A stretch of 64,000 bases of DNA from Heliocidaris tuberculata (GCA_025618425.1 CM046836.1:22921981-22985980); one strand, 5' to 3'. Shown: positions 31,952 through 43,745, counted from the stretch's first letter. Program-made: numbers and translations. The notes: a model not told the origin generated them from the letters alone.

Positions 31952-34900
31952 TTAATGTGATTAGGGAGGGAATTCCAGTGTTTGATTGCATTATAATAGA
32001 AGCAGTTGCCAATACTGCCTACTCGTTCGGGCAATGTAAAGTTATATTGACTATTTCTTGTTTCGTAATTATGTAAATCAATAACAAGATTAAAGTTGTG
32101 GCCAATATAATGATTCGCCCTCGAGTGATATATTTTGTGCGCGTGATGTAGTATGAGCTGTTTTGATCTTTGACTGACATCAAGTAGTCCAACTGCAGAT
32201 AACTCATTATAGCCAACGTGCGTTCTTGGGCCTAAACAAAGAATAAATCTAACCATTTTATTTTGAATGATTTTTAATTTCTTTAGTTCCGACTTGCCTA
32301 AATTGGTATACCACGCGGCGTTAGCATAGTCGAATAAGCACTGAATGAGAGCAAAGCACAGTATACGTCTTGCATGTGAATTCATGCAATTTTGGTATCT
32401 GTACAAAAATTTCAAACGGGAGTTAGCTTTTTTTACTATAGAATCTACTAAGGATGAAAATGAAACCTGGCTTGTTAAGTGGACACCTAAATATTTTACA
32501 GATTCTTTTCTCTGAATCATTTGATCTTTGTATGCTACTTTGAAACCATCAGATTTTTTAGCATTGCCTTTGCTACAAAACAAAATGCTTTCTGTTTTAC
32601 CCAAGTGTAAAGAGAGCTTGTTGTCTGTCATCCAATCTACACATATTGACAGCTCTTCATTGAGTTTTTCCTCAACAGATTTTGGATTAGAATTTGAATA
32701 AAGTAATACACTGTCATCGGCATATAATAATAGCTTACAATCTTTTACACAAATACACATATCATTTATATAACTCGTAAAGAGTATTGGGCCTAAAATG
32801 CTCCCTTGTGGAACTCCACAAGTTATTGGAAGTAATTTTGAATATACATCATGGATTGCAACCAGCTGGTGTCGGTTTGATAACTACGATCTGAACCATG
32901 CTAAATTCGCCGTACTGAATCCCATTACTTGTAGTTTTTTCAATAATATCTCGTGATTAACAGTATCGAAAGCCTTTTGTAGGTCAAGAAGCACCATACC
33001 AACGAAGTGCCCATGTGAGGTTTCGGTCCTCACGTAATCTGTTAAATGAATTAGGCTTGTTTCAGTTGAGTATATATTAGATTTTTTTTCTTTGTAGTAT
33101 TTTTCAATTTGAACAAGAACCGATTTTTCCATAATTTTCGAAACTACACTTAATACACTAATTGGTCTATAATTTCCAACATCTGTTTTGTCTTTCTTTT
33201 TATACAGCGGTGTCACTTTAGCTATTTTCATATCGTCAGGAAAAGTACTCGTCATAATAGATAGATTGATTATAAAACAAAGAGGTCTAAATAAAGTTTT
33301 TGCGCCATCTTTCAAAAATTTAGCAGGAATCAGATCTAGACCCGTACCTTTGGATACGTTTAATTTACGTAACTCATTATACACAAATTGCTCACTAACT
33401 GGTAATAGCTCAAAGCTATCTTCAGTTACACCTTTTTCTTCGTAAAACTCATGAACACTGTAATTATTATCTACACTGAACAGGTTATTCAATGGAGGTA
33501 GTTTGTTAACTAAATTGGCAGCAACATTTGTGAAATAAGAATTGAATTCATTGACTATCGCCATTTTATCATGACACAATTTTCCATTGATACTTATGAC
33601 AGTCTCTTGAACTTTACTTTTCTTATTTTTTAATCCTAAGTTTTTCAAATTCTGCCAGAGTCTCCTTGAATCTTGTTTGTTTTCTTCTATCTGGTTTTGC
33701 AAATGCTCGAGCTTTGCCTTCCTTACATTCCTTTGAACTAAATTTCGTAACGCTCGATATGATTTAGACAGCGTTTCGTCTTTCATATTTTTCTTCATTT
33801 TCTTGTAAGCTGCGTTTCTCTCTCTAATAAGGGACAAAATTTCTTTGTTCATCCAGATTTCTGTTCTTTGCTTTATTCTAACCTGTTTCCGTGGAGCAAG
33901 CATGTTTAAGGTTGAAATAAATACGTTTTGAAATTTTGACCATGCTTCATTTACATCTGTACAATTAGTTATCGATGACCAGTCGACGAGAGATAGCTGG
34001 GAATTGAATGTTTCTTCGTTATAACTTTTCAACGATCTTAAAGTAGCTGTTCTGTGCTGACCAATTGCAAATTTAGTACTTTTTCGTGTGCAAAAAGTGA
34101 AGGAATTGTCACTTATACCAAGATCAATTACACCATGCTGGCTGATTTTATTTTCCTTACCACAGATTACGTGATCTAGCAGAGATGAGCAAGTCGATGT
34201 GATTCGCGTTGGTTCATCAATGAGTTGACTTAAACCATTAAGATTTAATAAGTCGATATATTTTTTGGAGAAAGGAGAATTGTGAAGGAGACATATATTC
34301 ATATCCCCTAAAATGATAATTTCTTCATCTTTGCTCATATTTTCTAAAGAATTTGACAAATGCTCAATAAATTTATTATTTTTTGGAGGTCTGTATAAAA
34401 CACCCACCACGATTGGTCTTGATCTTGGTAAAAGCACATTAATCCATAATGATTCAGTAACATCGGTTTGCATATCAACGTTAATGTTGAATGCGATATC
34501 ATTTCTTATGTATAAACATACACCACCTCCAGGTCCTGACGATCTGTCATGGCGTACGACTTTATCCATCCATATTAATTTCTTCATCGTTCACGGAGTC
34601 ATTTAACCATGTTTCTGTGAAAGCAATGATTGCCAGACTCTTTCTTTTAAAAAGAATTCTTAGTTCCGAAATCTTATGCAGGATAGATCTTACATTGAGA
34701 TGTACAAAATGAAGACCTCTTACTTCAAATCTTTTTTCAAAATCCTGATAAAGAGCCGTTTGATCGTTTAAGCTTTTGGGCCGTAAATTTGGCTCAGAAA
34801 TATTTTCGGGCGTATCTTTCGTACGTTTTTCTGTAGCTTTGCCATAGTCATCAAATAAAGAATCACAAAAAGATGGTAAACAACAGGTTAAACAAAACCA

Positions 34901-35053
34901 ATTTTCATCTGGGTTCATGTATAGGCTAGTATATACTTCCAGAGTTACTCCTTGACAGTGAATGTGATACCATTTTTTACAACTGAAGCAGAGAAGGCCG
35001 TGCTGGTTTGATTTTACTGGTTTTTCACAGTTTCCGCACGGAAACTTGTATTT

Positions 35054-35116
35054 TGGGCCCGGGTTTGATTCTACATCGCCAGAAAGTAATAAGAGAAGGA
35101 GAGCAATAAAATTCAT
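35054..35116 (-). other. 2A-like ribosome-skipping motif at the ORF2 N-terminus
   Basis: Residues 67-75 of the leader read GDVESNPGP, preceded by a run of leucines starting at Met55 (MNFIALLLLLLS). D-V-E-x-N-P-G-P is the invariant core of 2A peptides, where the ribosome fails to form the Gly-Pro bond. Comparable sequences are known at the start of ORF2 in APE-type LINEs of sea urchins, lancelets and molluscs. Skipping would release the leader and start the PHD protein with Pro. The hydrophobic leader could alternatively act as a signal sequence. Confidence 0.85.
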
Positions 35117-35361
35117 ATCTCCAAAGTCTTGAAATTGAATATATTTGTTATACAAACGAAAAATATATAAATTTTTGTTTTTTAATTTTTTCTCGTAACA
35201 AATCGATCGGGCATTCATGTCATATAGACACGACACAAAGTAGGCCCAGTGCTTTGTTGTACAGAATGACAATTTCAATTTTAGATTTTGTCATCAGGAT
35301 GCAAATCATAGTATCATATTCTTGCTTCATCATAAGAAAAAAAAAAAGTATATGAACATGT

Positions 35362-35829
35362 TTAACGATTAAGTAAGGACCTCACAAAGCGCAGATAGTC
35401 CTGCCATTCTCCTGCTGTCGTTTTCGACCCTGTAGTCTCGCTGTGGCTTTCGACATCACTGCTTACTGCGCTGGTCGTGGGTGCAGCTACGTCGGCGTAC
35501 GACCTCCCATCAACAAAGCTTGGACGTCGATGTTTGAGTTGGGGTAGGATACGCCGGATGTTGGAAGCGAAAATACCTTGGCCTACTTTGTTGAGGTGGA
35601 TACCATCTCGTCCAAGATGCTGCTCGCCGATGTTGTAGTTGCTGATAAAGCCCCAGGACTTTCCTCTGGCAGTCTCCCGTAAGGCTGAGTTGACGACGTC
35701 GACTCTTCTCATTTCGTACCGGGATTCCCATCTACGATGAATAATGCTGGAGATGATGACATGGAATCCCTTACCAGCCACGTCGTCGCATAGAGCCTTG
35801 ATCTTGTCATGCAGGCAAGATACTGCCAT
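35362..35829 (-). pseudogene. LINE ORF1, C-terminal part of an SGNH-type esterase
   Basis: 155 codons ending TAA. RDGIHLNKVGQ (Asp75, His78) is the D-x-x-H block V of SGNH/GDSL hydrolases. Esterase ORF1 proteins are known for CR1-like LINEs. The catalytic Ser block is absent; a frame-displaced HMGDGD block just upstream (about 35830-35875) suggests the domain continued and was frameshifted or truncated. The tail is Ser/Thr-rich and ends EWQDYLRFVRS. Confidence 0.75.
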
Positions 35830-35899
35830 AAACTGTCATGATTATATGATCACCATCCCCCATATGAAGAATGACACACAAAATATGCAAATCAACAGT

Positions 35900-36510
35900 C
35901 ACTATTTTTGTTCTTATTCCTTTTTTTTTAAACATATAAATAGGATTCTAGACGTCAGACAAATGCTGTAAAACCAGCAAAATATGTATGATTTATATAC
36001 TCCTTTACTAATTTGTACCTTTTAACTATGTTGATTATGGTTTGTTGTGATGGTTAATAATTAAAGCATGTTCTTGACTGCAATGGAAAAACTCCGGTAG
36101 GCCAAGTATTGACGTTATAAATATATAATTTATAATGGACTTATAATTATTTTATATGTTTGTGGAAAGCACCAGCAAATGTTTTATTACTGATATAAGT
36201 TGTAAATTATAAGATTCATTCTAAAAGTTTCTGATTTTTTTTCAAAAAGCGCTCGCGCAAGCTTTAGTCAAATTTGGGCTGGTTGACTGATTATCCTATC
36301 TACAATAGATAGTAAACCATTCTGAGGTCAGATTCTGTGATTTTTTTTTCTGCGAATGGAGAGAGGAGTTTTATATGAACACAGCATAATATTTGTATAT
36401 ATGACATATTGGTATAATTTGAAGTTTGAAGTTTTAGTTGTTCCACTTTCACATCAAAAACAATTAAGTTATTACGAGCACATAAGTGTCAATTTCAAAA
36501 CGTACGAGTA
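35900..36510. other. A+T-rich spacer
   Basis: No gene or repeat recognised. Confidence 0.5.
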
Positions 36511-36516
36511 AAGAAC

Positions 36517-36819
36517 TCAAATCAAGTACAATGTGCGGTAAATAGGTGGAGAATTTGGAGAGATATAGGAACGACTGGAAAAAAGAAGATAATATAAACT
36601 TTTGAGGAGCCTAAATAAAAAGTATATAGCTTGTAAACGGTTAGGCTCCCGTTTACAGTACTTAACATTATAAGTAATTCTGATTAATATGTAATAAAAA
36701 GCGAAACGGGATAGAAATATCAGATTCACTAAACGAACAAGGAGAACAAAGCTCATGATGTGGAGTAAAGAAAAGAAAACGGCGAAGGAGACTGAATAAA
36801 CCACAAAGTCATCCGCCAT
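36517..36819 (-). CDS. Candidate first exon or small membrane-protein gene, unidentified
   Basis: The frame starts ATGGCGGATGAC in a good initiation context (ATCATGG) and is preceded on the minus strand by CpG-containing, 5' UTR-like sequence (GCGCTAGACGGG, CAAACACGGCCGGGC) that contrasts with the A+T-rich surroundings. The first 35 residues are strongly hydrophobic (MADDFVVYSVSFAVFFSLLH), like a signal anchor. The rest is less convincing, and a splice donor may end the exon early (GTTAAG near 36663). I do not recognise a family. It could equally be chance in unannotated repeat DNA. Confidence 0.25.
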   Translation of the reverse strand: MADDFVVYSVSFAVFFSLLHIMSFVLLVRLVNLIFLSRFAFYYILIRITYNVKYCKREPNRLQAIYFLFRLLKSLYYLLFSSRSYISPNSPPIYRTLYLI

Positions 36820-36880
36820 GATGAAGCCCGGCCGTGTTTGGCGGAGAAGGAAACCCGTCTAGCGCGAATTTTCAATCTTT

Positions 36881-37273
36881 TTATGGCCCGGTCACACATA
36901 GGCGACGCACGGCCCGCGCATTGAAAATCACTTTAAAAATTGTAAATAACTTCAGTGCGTCGTTGTGCGCCCAACTTTTTGTCAGGATTAGGGAGAAGCT
37001 AACGAGTTAACAACGAATGGACAGCGTGTTGCTAGCGCGTTGTGCGTATACAGGGCGCGTACAGAGCGCATACAAAGCTTATACATGGCGCACATGTTAA
37101 AAAATCCAAGGAATGCACAGCGTGTTGCTAGCGCACGAAACGAATGGTCCGCGCATGCACCACGCATTCAACGCACAGCCACCTAACGGCAGCGGTCACG
37201 TGACTGTGCGGCTCGTCTTCCATGACGTCACATGTAGTGCAGCGACGAATGCACATGTATACATACAACGAAT
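36881..37273. repeat. CpG/GCGC-rich repeat segment, left part
   Basis: Begins TGGCCCGGTCACACATAGGC and contains repeats such as ACAGCGTGTTGCTAGCGC (about 37021 and 37117) and GCGC-rich words. A similar GCGC/GCGTG-rich stretch follows the giant foldback at 42140-42350, so the foldback probably interrupts one repeat. Confidence 0.5.
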
Positions 37274-39179
37274 TAGTAGGGTATCTAAGAGGGGTATCCG
37301 TGCACCCCCCACAGGACTTAACGAAACCAACTTTTTTATCTTCTTTATAATGTACTTTAACATATTCAAGATGTTAACAAGAAAAAAAAGTGGCCCCGAA
37401 GGGTGAAAATCAAGATGGCGTCAAAAGTGACGAAATGGGCCTTTTTTCAATTTTTTAGGGGGTCCCATTGTACCCTTTTCACATATTCCCCTGTAACTTT
37501 TTGCATGATATTTCAATTTCAATGAAACTGTAAATTTTCACAATATTTTTTAAACAGATACTGCTTTGAACGTCAATAATGCAGTGTAAATGTCAGTTAG
37601 ATATAATAACCAGGCAGTTATAATATTAAATCTAATACACCCAAATAACACCAGGAGTGATTATTATTCTTTATCTTTATCTTATTGATCTTTTTAAAAT
37701 CTTCATTTGTTTAGCCAATTATGTCACGATGCCTTGAGATGTCTTTATTCTTTCTAACTTGAACAACCAATATTAGCTTGCTCATGTTGAATGAAATATG
37801 CTGTGAGAAAATATTTCTATGAATATGTGATGCATAACTTTAGAGGTATTCACCAAATTTATGAAAAATACAATCTACCACTCTGAGAATAGGCGATTTC
37901 TTTATCAACCCAATGCCCGAACCTCAGTGGTTTTAATGTACTGTAAGGGTAAGCTTTAGACACTATGATTTGAACCTTGAACTTGCTAAACTGAATACTT
38001 GATGAGAACAAAGTGGTTACTGGACAGCACTGACAAAAATGAGATTTCGCAATTTTAGGCTGTGAAATGTGATTAATTAAGAATAAAGTATTCTATAACA
38101 AATTAGGCTTGGAGTATAGACGTTGTACTTTAGAATGCATATGTTGCTGGTTAAATTTAGTAGAGTAGTCATTAGATATCATTGGTTATCATGATACTGT
38201 GATCTTTCAAAAATATATCTGGATCTTGATAACAGTTGGAAAAGAATGAACAAAATGAATCAGAACATTATAGTTTTAATAGTTCTGACCAAAGAAAGAA
38301 ATATCATTTTTATGATGCTTGTCGAGACAGTGGAGTATTCAAATAGAATAAATTACATTTACATGAGAATAACATGCACTTGTTATTAATAACAAATTTA
38401 TTGAATTGATAAAGAAGCATGAATACTGAATGTAACTTGTGAATATTAATTTATCGTTTTTTTGTGTGTGTTCACATGTACACTTCATTTAACATTTTTA
38501 TGACTTCTTTTTTTTCATATGGAGATCATGCAGCCTATCTCAAACAATGGAAGTTACTAGAATTGTGGATTTTGATCTTTACCTCCTAGTTTGCTCTATT
38601 TATGTATGTATTGTGATATGATTTACATTACAAGAATTATCATATGACGAACATTTAGAGCGTATACTGTATATGGACGTCTATTTATGACGTCTAATGT
38701 ATACAAGAATATAATTTGACAATGCCGAACTACCTTTGCTTTTCAGACGGTGGTAGAAGCTTGATTACATTCAAATGATTCTAATGTTTCATAAAGTTTT
38801 GCAAACATGGGCCTATTTCTCTTTTTCAACCTCTAAACACAAATGAATAAATGTGACGAGATGATTCTGAAAATATCCAGTGGATCCAAATTTCTACATA
38901 TTCATAATGAAATTGTAATGTCCAAAGCATATTATGCTTAGGCATGGTACTAAAATAAGACAGTTTTTAACATGTTACTTTATTCACTGCATGATCGTGT
39001 AAAATTATTTGACTGTATACTAAATTCATTATATAATACATAACATCATATTCTCGTTGTGTTAAGGCATTCAGTAATGATATTTTCTGTGCAAGTAAAT
39101 TTTTTTATATTTTTTTTATTCAATCTACAAAATGAAATTCGATACTTTGGTGATGACAAGCTGACAGTTTACCACAGCC

Positions 39180-40205
39180 AGAATATCTCTTTTAAGGTCT
39201 GTGTAAATTACACATTACACACAAAAGAAATAATCATATTTTACATTCGTAGAAATATTTATCTCAGCATAATTCGATCAACTTAAAGTGAAAATTGGTT
39301 GCTCCAGTCGGAATGAATGAAGGTATCACTAAGAAAAAAAGAAAACAACATAGTTTTTGTGGCATAATCGGCTAAACAAATAATAAAGAGTAATAATAAC
39401 AACGCCTAATGTTATGTGGGTGTATTAGATTTACAAACAATGATATAATTTCTTTGTTATTACATATCTAAATCACATTAATGCTGAATCTCTCACTTTC
39501 AAATTTATTTCTGTTTAAAAAAAATTACAAAAATGAAATGAAAAAAATTAACATCGAATAACAGTTGGCATGGCAACTAAAAGTAACATGAATGTATCAA
39601 TATTGTTCTAAAACACGCGGAATATCATTCTGAACAGTCTCAAGGTTCCATCGAATTGGGATTATGAGAAAGAAAAGTTACAACCTAGAAGGTAAAACTC
39701 CGTGCGCTCAATGTGTTAACAAATGTAAAAAAAAGTCTGAAATTTCCTCAAAACGGAGGTTTTCGTCATGATTTGCAGGGTACTCTGCTGATAATTAATG
39801 TGTCTAATGTTAATGTAGTATTAACACACATCAAAAAGATATATAATATCATTCTATATTATTTGAATATTGTATCAAATATATTAAAACTCAAGTTAAA
39901 AAACCGAATCGATTTCATTCCCAAAGATAAAACACCTTCTAAAAACCATGTTGATTGGTATTGAAATAGAGGATTGCCATGGCAACAGTCAGTGAAGTGC
40001 ATACGTTTGGTTGGTATCAAAATGTGCAGAATGTGATACGATGACCAAGTTTCAATGAAATCTAATAGTTAAATAAAGTTACAGGTTAAGATGTCATGAG
40101 GGTAAGGGAGGACCCCTAATAAAATAAATGTGTGTTGGCGCCATGTTGATTTTTTCTAGTTAACATCTTGAATATCTTGAAGTACATTATCAAGAAGGTA
40201 AAAAA
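39180..40205 (+). repeat. Internal direct repeat of the giant foldback, unit 1
   Basis: Aligns with 41050-42065: shared GGGTGTATTAGATTTACAAA, CCATGGCAACAGTCAGT, CATACGTTTGGTTG and GATGACCAAGTTTCA in the same order. Divergence is clearly higher than between the foldback arms. Confidence 0.75.
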
Positions 40206-41385
40206 AAAATCTCATATAAATCATATCACAATACCCAAATAAAGCAAAATATAACGTAAATATCTTAACGAATTCTAGTAACACCCAGAGTTTGAGATCG
40301 GCTGCATGATCCTCATATAAAGGAAAAACAAGTCAGAAAGACAAATCATAGTACATGTAAACACAAAACAGGCAGTAAAGTAATATGTCAGTATTCAATA
40401 TTCTGTATTCAGTATTTATACTCTTTTATCAATTCAATAAATTTCATGTAATAATGAAATGTATGTCATTCTAATATAAATATAATTCATTTCATTAAAC
40501 TGAACGCGAAAAAATGCTCCATGCGTTGTCTCGACAATTATTATAAAAACTATAAATATTCAATTGGTCAGAGTGACCTGCTATTACAAATATTATATTG
40601 TTATTCATGTTGTTCATTGCTTAATATTTTCCACCCGTTATCAATCTATTCTCAGAGTGGTAGATTGTTGAAAGAACGCAATATCATGATATACGATATG
40701 TAATGACCACTCTACAAAATGTAAAATGTAAACAGGAAGATATGCATTCTAAAGTAAACATCTATGCAAAAGCTAAATTTGTTAAAATATATTTTATTCT
40801 TGATTAATCAGATTTCCCCTTTATCTATGAGCCTAAATGTGTACGTGTAATCTCATTCTTGTCAATGATGTCCAAACACCACTATGTTCACATCAAATAT
40901 TCAGTGTTGTAAGTTCAAGATTCGAATCATAGTGTCTAAAGCTTTCCATCACAGTACATTGAAGTCAATGAGGTAACGACATTGGATTGATAAAATTCGC
41001 CTATTCTCAGAGTGGTAGATTGTATTTTTCATAAATTTGGTGAATACCTCTAAAGTTATGCATCACATATTCATAGAAATATTTTCTCACAGCATATTTC
41101 ATTCAACATGAGCAAGCTAATATTGGTTGTTCCAGTTAGAAAGAATAAAGACATCTCAAGGCATAGTGACATAATTGGCTAAACAAATGAAGATTTTAAA
41201 AAGATCAATAAGATAAAGATAAAGAATAATAATCACTCCTGGTGTTATTTGGGTGTATTAGATTTACAAATAATATTATAACTGCCTGGTTATTATATCT
41301 AACTCACATTTACACTGCATTATTGACGTTCAAAGCAGTATCTGTTTAAAAAATACTGTGAAAAATTACATTCAGATAAATAATG

Positions 41386-41399
41386 GTTGCCATGGCAAC
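41386..41399. promoter_or_regulatory. Perfect palindromic X-box (RFX-type) motif
   Basis: GTTGCCATGGCAAC matches the RFX consensus GTNRCC-N2-RGYAAC on both strands. Related sites lie at 41798-41811 (GTTACCATGGCAAC, full match), 39973-39986 (ATTGCCATGGCAAC) and near 39552 (GTTGGCATGGCAAC). All four are inside the foldback, two per direct-repeat unit. Function is unknown. Confidence 0.5.
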
Positions 41400-42139
41400 G
41401 GAAATTGATACCAATATATTTTTGTTAATCCAAATCATGGAGAATATCACTCTGAACAGATTCTCCAAATTTCGTGGAATTAGGATGATGGGATAAAAAG
41501 TTATGGTCTAAAAGGTAACTGTTTATGTGTTCAATGTGTTGACAGATGTCGAAAAATCTCAAATTTTCCCAAAACGGAGGTTTATATAATGCTTTGCAGG
41601 ATACCATACTGATAAGTAATTAAGATAACCATTATCAAAATGGTGTTTATATATACCAAAGAGATGTACGATATCATTCTCCTGTTGAAATACTGTATCA
41701 AACCCATCTTAAAACTAAAGTTTAAAAACCGAATCAATTTTCACCTCAAAATATCAAAGACTTCTCAAAAACATGTTGGTTTGTATTGAAATAGACGGTT
41801 ACCATGGCAACAGTCAGTAAGATACATACGTTTGGTTGATATCAAAATGTGTGGAATATGATTACTAATACGATGACCAAGTTTCATTGAAATCGAAATA
41901 TCATGCAAAAAGTTACAGGGGAATATGTGAAAAGGGTACAATGGGACCCCCTAAAAAATTGAAAAAAAGCCCATTTCGTCACTTTTGACGCCATCTTGAT
42001 TTTCAACCTTCGGGGCCACTTTTTTTTCTTGTTAACATTTTGAATATGTTAAAGTACATTATAAAGAAGATGAAAAAGTTCGTTTCGTTTAGTCCTGTAG
42101 GGGGTGCACGGATACCCCTCTTAGATACCCTACTAAATA

Positions 42140-42354
42140 GCCAGCGTGTGCTCCGCGTGTGTCTGGCGTTGGTCCAGCGCGCTCTGCGCGTGTTTGGCGT
42201 TAGTCTAGCGCGCTCTGCGAGTGTCTGGCGTCCTTCTGGCGAGTACATTCATGCGTCGAGCTCCGCGCACATTTTTGTGCATGCACAAAAATCCCGACGC
42301 ACAGAGCGAATGACAACGAATGCATAGCGTTGGTCCAGCGCGCTCGACGAGCGT
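42140..42354. repeat. CpG/GCGC-rich repeat segment, right part
   Basis: Contains repeats around TCCAGCGCGCTCTGCG (about 42172, 42212, 42333). Continues the composition of 36881-37273 after the foldback and passes into the satellite at GGGTGGATTACC. Confidence 0.5.
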
Positions 42355-43463
42355 GGGTGGATTACCATATAGGGGCGTCTGGCATGCACTCTCCACCACT
42401 TTAATCGTCTGGCAGTGGTCATTTGTGTATCTTTGGACTAAGGCGAATCTTGTCATAATAGGTTTCTTAGGGTTTCCTTTCCAGCTGATCTAGCTCAATA
42501 TTCAGAGTTGGGGTACTTTAGGGGCGTCTGGCAAACACTCCCCATCACTTAAATTTTCTGGCAGTGGCCATTTGGGTATCTTTGGACTCTGCCGGACAAT
42601 TTCCCATTGGTTTCATCGGGTTTCCTTTCCAGCTGATCTAGCTCAATTTTTGGACCCACTTGGGGGCGTCTGGCGGGCACCCCCACCACTTAAAACGTCT
42701 GGCATTGCCCATTCATGTACTTGGGACTATGGCGAATCTTTTGATATAGGTTTCTTAGGATTTCCTTTCCAGCTGATCTAGCTCAATATTGGGGTTTGGG
42801 GTACTTTAGGGGCGTCTGGCAAGCACTCCCCACCACTTAAATTGTCTGGCAGTGGCCATTTGGGTACACTCTAAAAACTAAGTGTTAAATCACCATTTAA
42901 AAGGGCCGAGGAGTGACAACTTTTTCAAAATGGAATATCAACTCTTTTAAACTGCTGGATTCAGCCTTTATAGTGTTGTATCCAGCATGTTAAACGTGTT
43001 AATCTACAATTTTGAAAAAGTTGTCACTCCTCGGCCCTTTTAAATGGTGATTTAACACTTTAGTTTTTAGAGTGTATCTTTGGACTCTGCCGGACAATTT
43101 CCCATTGGTTTCATCTGGTTTCCTTTCCAGCTGATCTAGCTCAATTTTGGACCCCCCTTGGGGGCGTCTGGGGGGCCCCCCCCCCCCCCCCACTTAAAAC
43201 GTCTGGCATTGCCCATTCATGTACCTTGGGACTATGGCGAATCGTTTTGATATGGGTTTCTTAGGGTTTCCTTTCCAGCTGATCTCGCTCATTTTTTTGA
43301 CCACTTTGTGACCTCCCCCTGGCCACACCCACCACATAGAACATGCATGCCAGACGGTCAATACGTTATATCGGATCTTTACATTCATGCACATGAAAAT
43401 TGGTTTCCTTTCTAGCTAGGTTGATCCCTCCCCCCCCCCCCCCTCCCCCCGGCTCCAGGACTA
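42355..43463 (-). repeat. ~150-bp satellite array S, copy 2 (inverted)
   Basis: Anchor CCTTTCCAGCTGATCTAGCTC recurs near 42476, 42626, 42764, 43120 and 43273. The array has the same two alternating unit types as 22721-23580 and the same termini (GGTGGATTACC and GGCTCCAGGACT). It is lengthened by a MITE at 42867-43074. Confidence 0.9.
42867..43074. mobile_element. TA-flanked palindromic MITE in satellite S
   Basis: CACTCTAAAAACTAAGTGTT and its complement bound 208 bp whose arms pair for about 75 bp, including GGGCCGAGGAGTGACAAC. The neighbouring satellite units read TTTGGGTATCTTTGG where this one has GGGTA-[element]-TATCTTTGG, so TA was the target. Confidence 0.9.
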
Positions 43464-43745
43464 AAGAGATAAAATAATTTTCGGAATACCAATTATCTCA
43501 TGATTTTATCTTCAGCGCGCATAATATAAATTAGGATCCGGTGCGCAGATTGAACAAGATATACAACAAAAGTTACAATAAAAGTTATAACAATTTTCAG
43601 AATACCAATTTTATGTGGAGATACAACAATATTAGAGATAAAACAGTTTTTATCAGATCTACCGCCCCAGGATTTTTCAAAGGGGATTTATATGAGGTAG
43701 AGAGAGAGATGCATTACAGAGAATAAATCACTCCCGGCCCCGGTT
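43464..43745. other. Spacer
   Basis: Poly-C runs just before it (43430-43443). No gene seen. Confidence 0.4.

Larger units (their letters stand above)
31266..35278 (-). pseudogene. LINE ORF2 with 2A leader, PHD, endonuclease and reverse transcriptase; broken
   Basis: Aligns with copy 1 from the PHD finger to the stop. Breaks: a frameshift near 34562-34587 after the endonuclease TETW block; loss of about 11 codons before STETSLIHL near 33070; a TAG at 32884-32886 where copy 1 has a Tyr codon, just after WFRS; and a MITE at 31373-31951 in the last 40 codons. Catalytic residues survive elsewhere (GDMN, SDNS with His replaced by Asn, YADD). The His-to-Asn change in the endonuclease SDH motif would itself be damaging. 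The conserved C-terminal frame resumes on the far side of the MITE and ends at 31266. Confidence 0.9.
30941..35880 (-). mobile_element. CR1-like LINE retrotransposon, copy 2 (inactivated)
   Basis: Same family as copy 1, on the minus strand. From 5' to 3': partial ORF1 (35829-35362), 2A-like leader, ORF2 with PHD, endonuclease and reverse transcriptase (35278-31266), 3' UTR, and a (AAATC)n tail at 30941-30965. The 5' boundary near 35880 is approximate. A 579-bp MITE sits in the end of ORF2. Confidence 0.9.
37276..42133. mobile_element. Giant foldback element (4,858 bp)
   Basis: Ends GTAGGGTATCTAAGAGGGGT and its exact complement are flanked by TA (37274-37275, 42134-42135). The arms pair over more than 1 kb: 37850-37893 with about 41000-41043, 38120-38145 with 40735-40760, 38400-38450 with 40385-40450, 38600-38640 with 40210-40245. 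The left arm lacks about 520 bp present at 41370-41885. The right half is also a direct, diverged duplication: about 39180-40205 resembles 41050-42065. No coding content. TA duplication suggests a Tc1/mariner-like mover, but length and structure are unusual. Confidence 0.85.
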
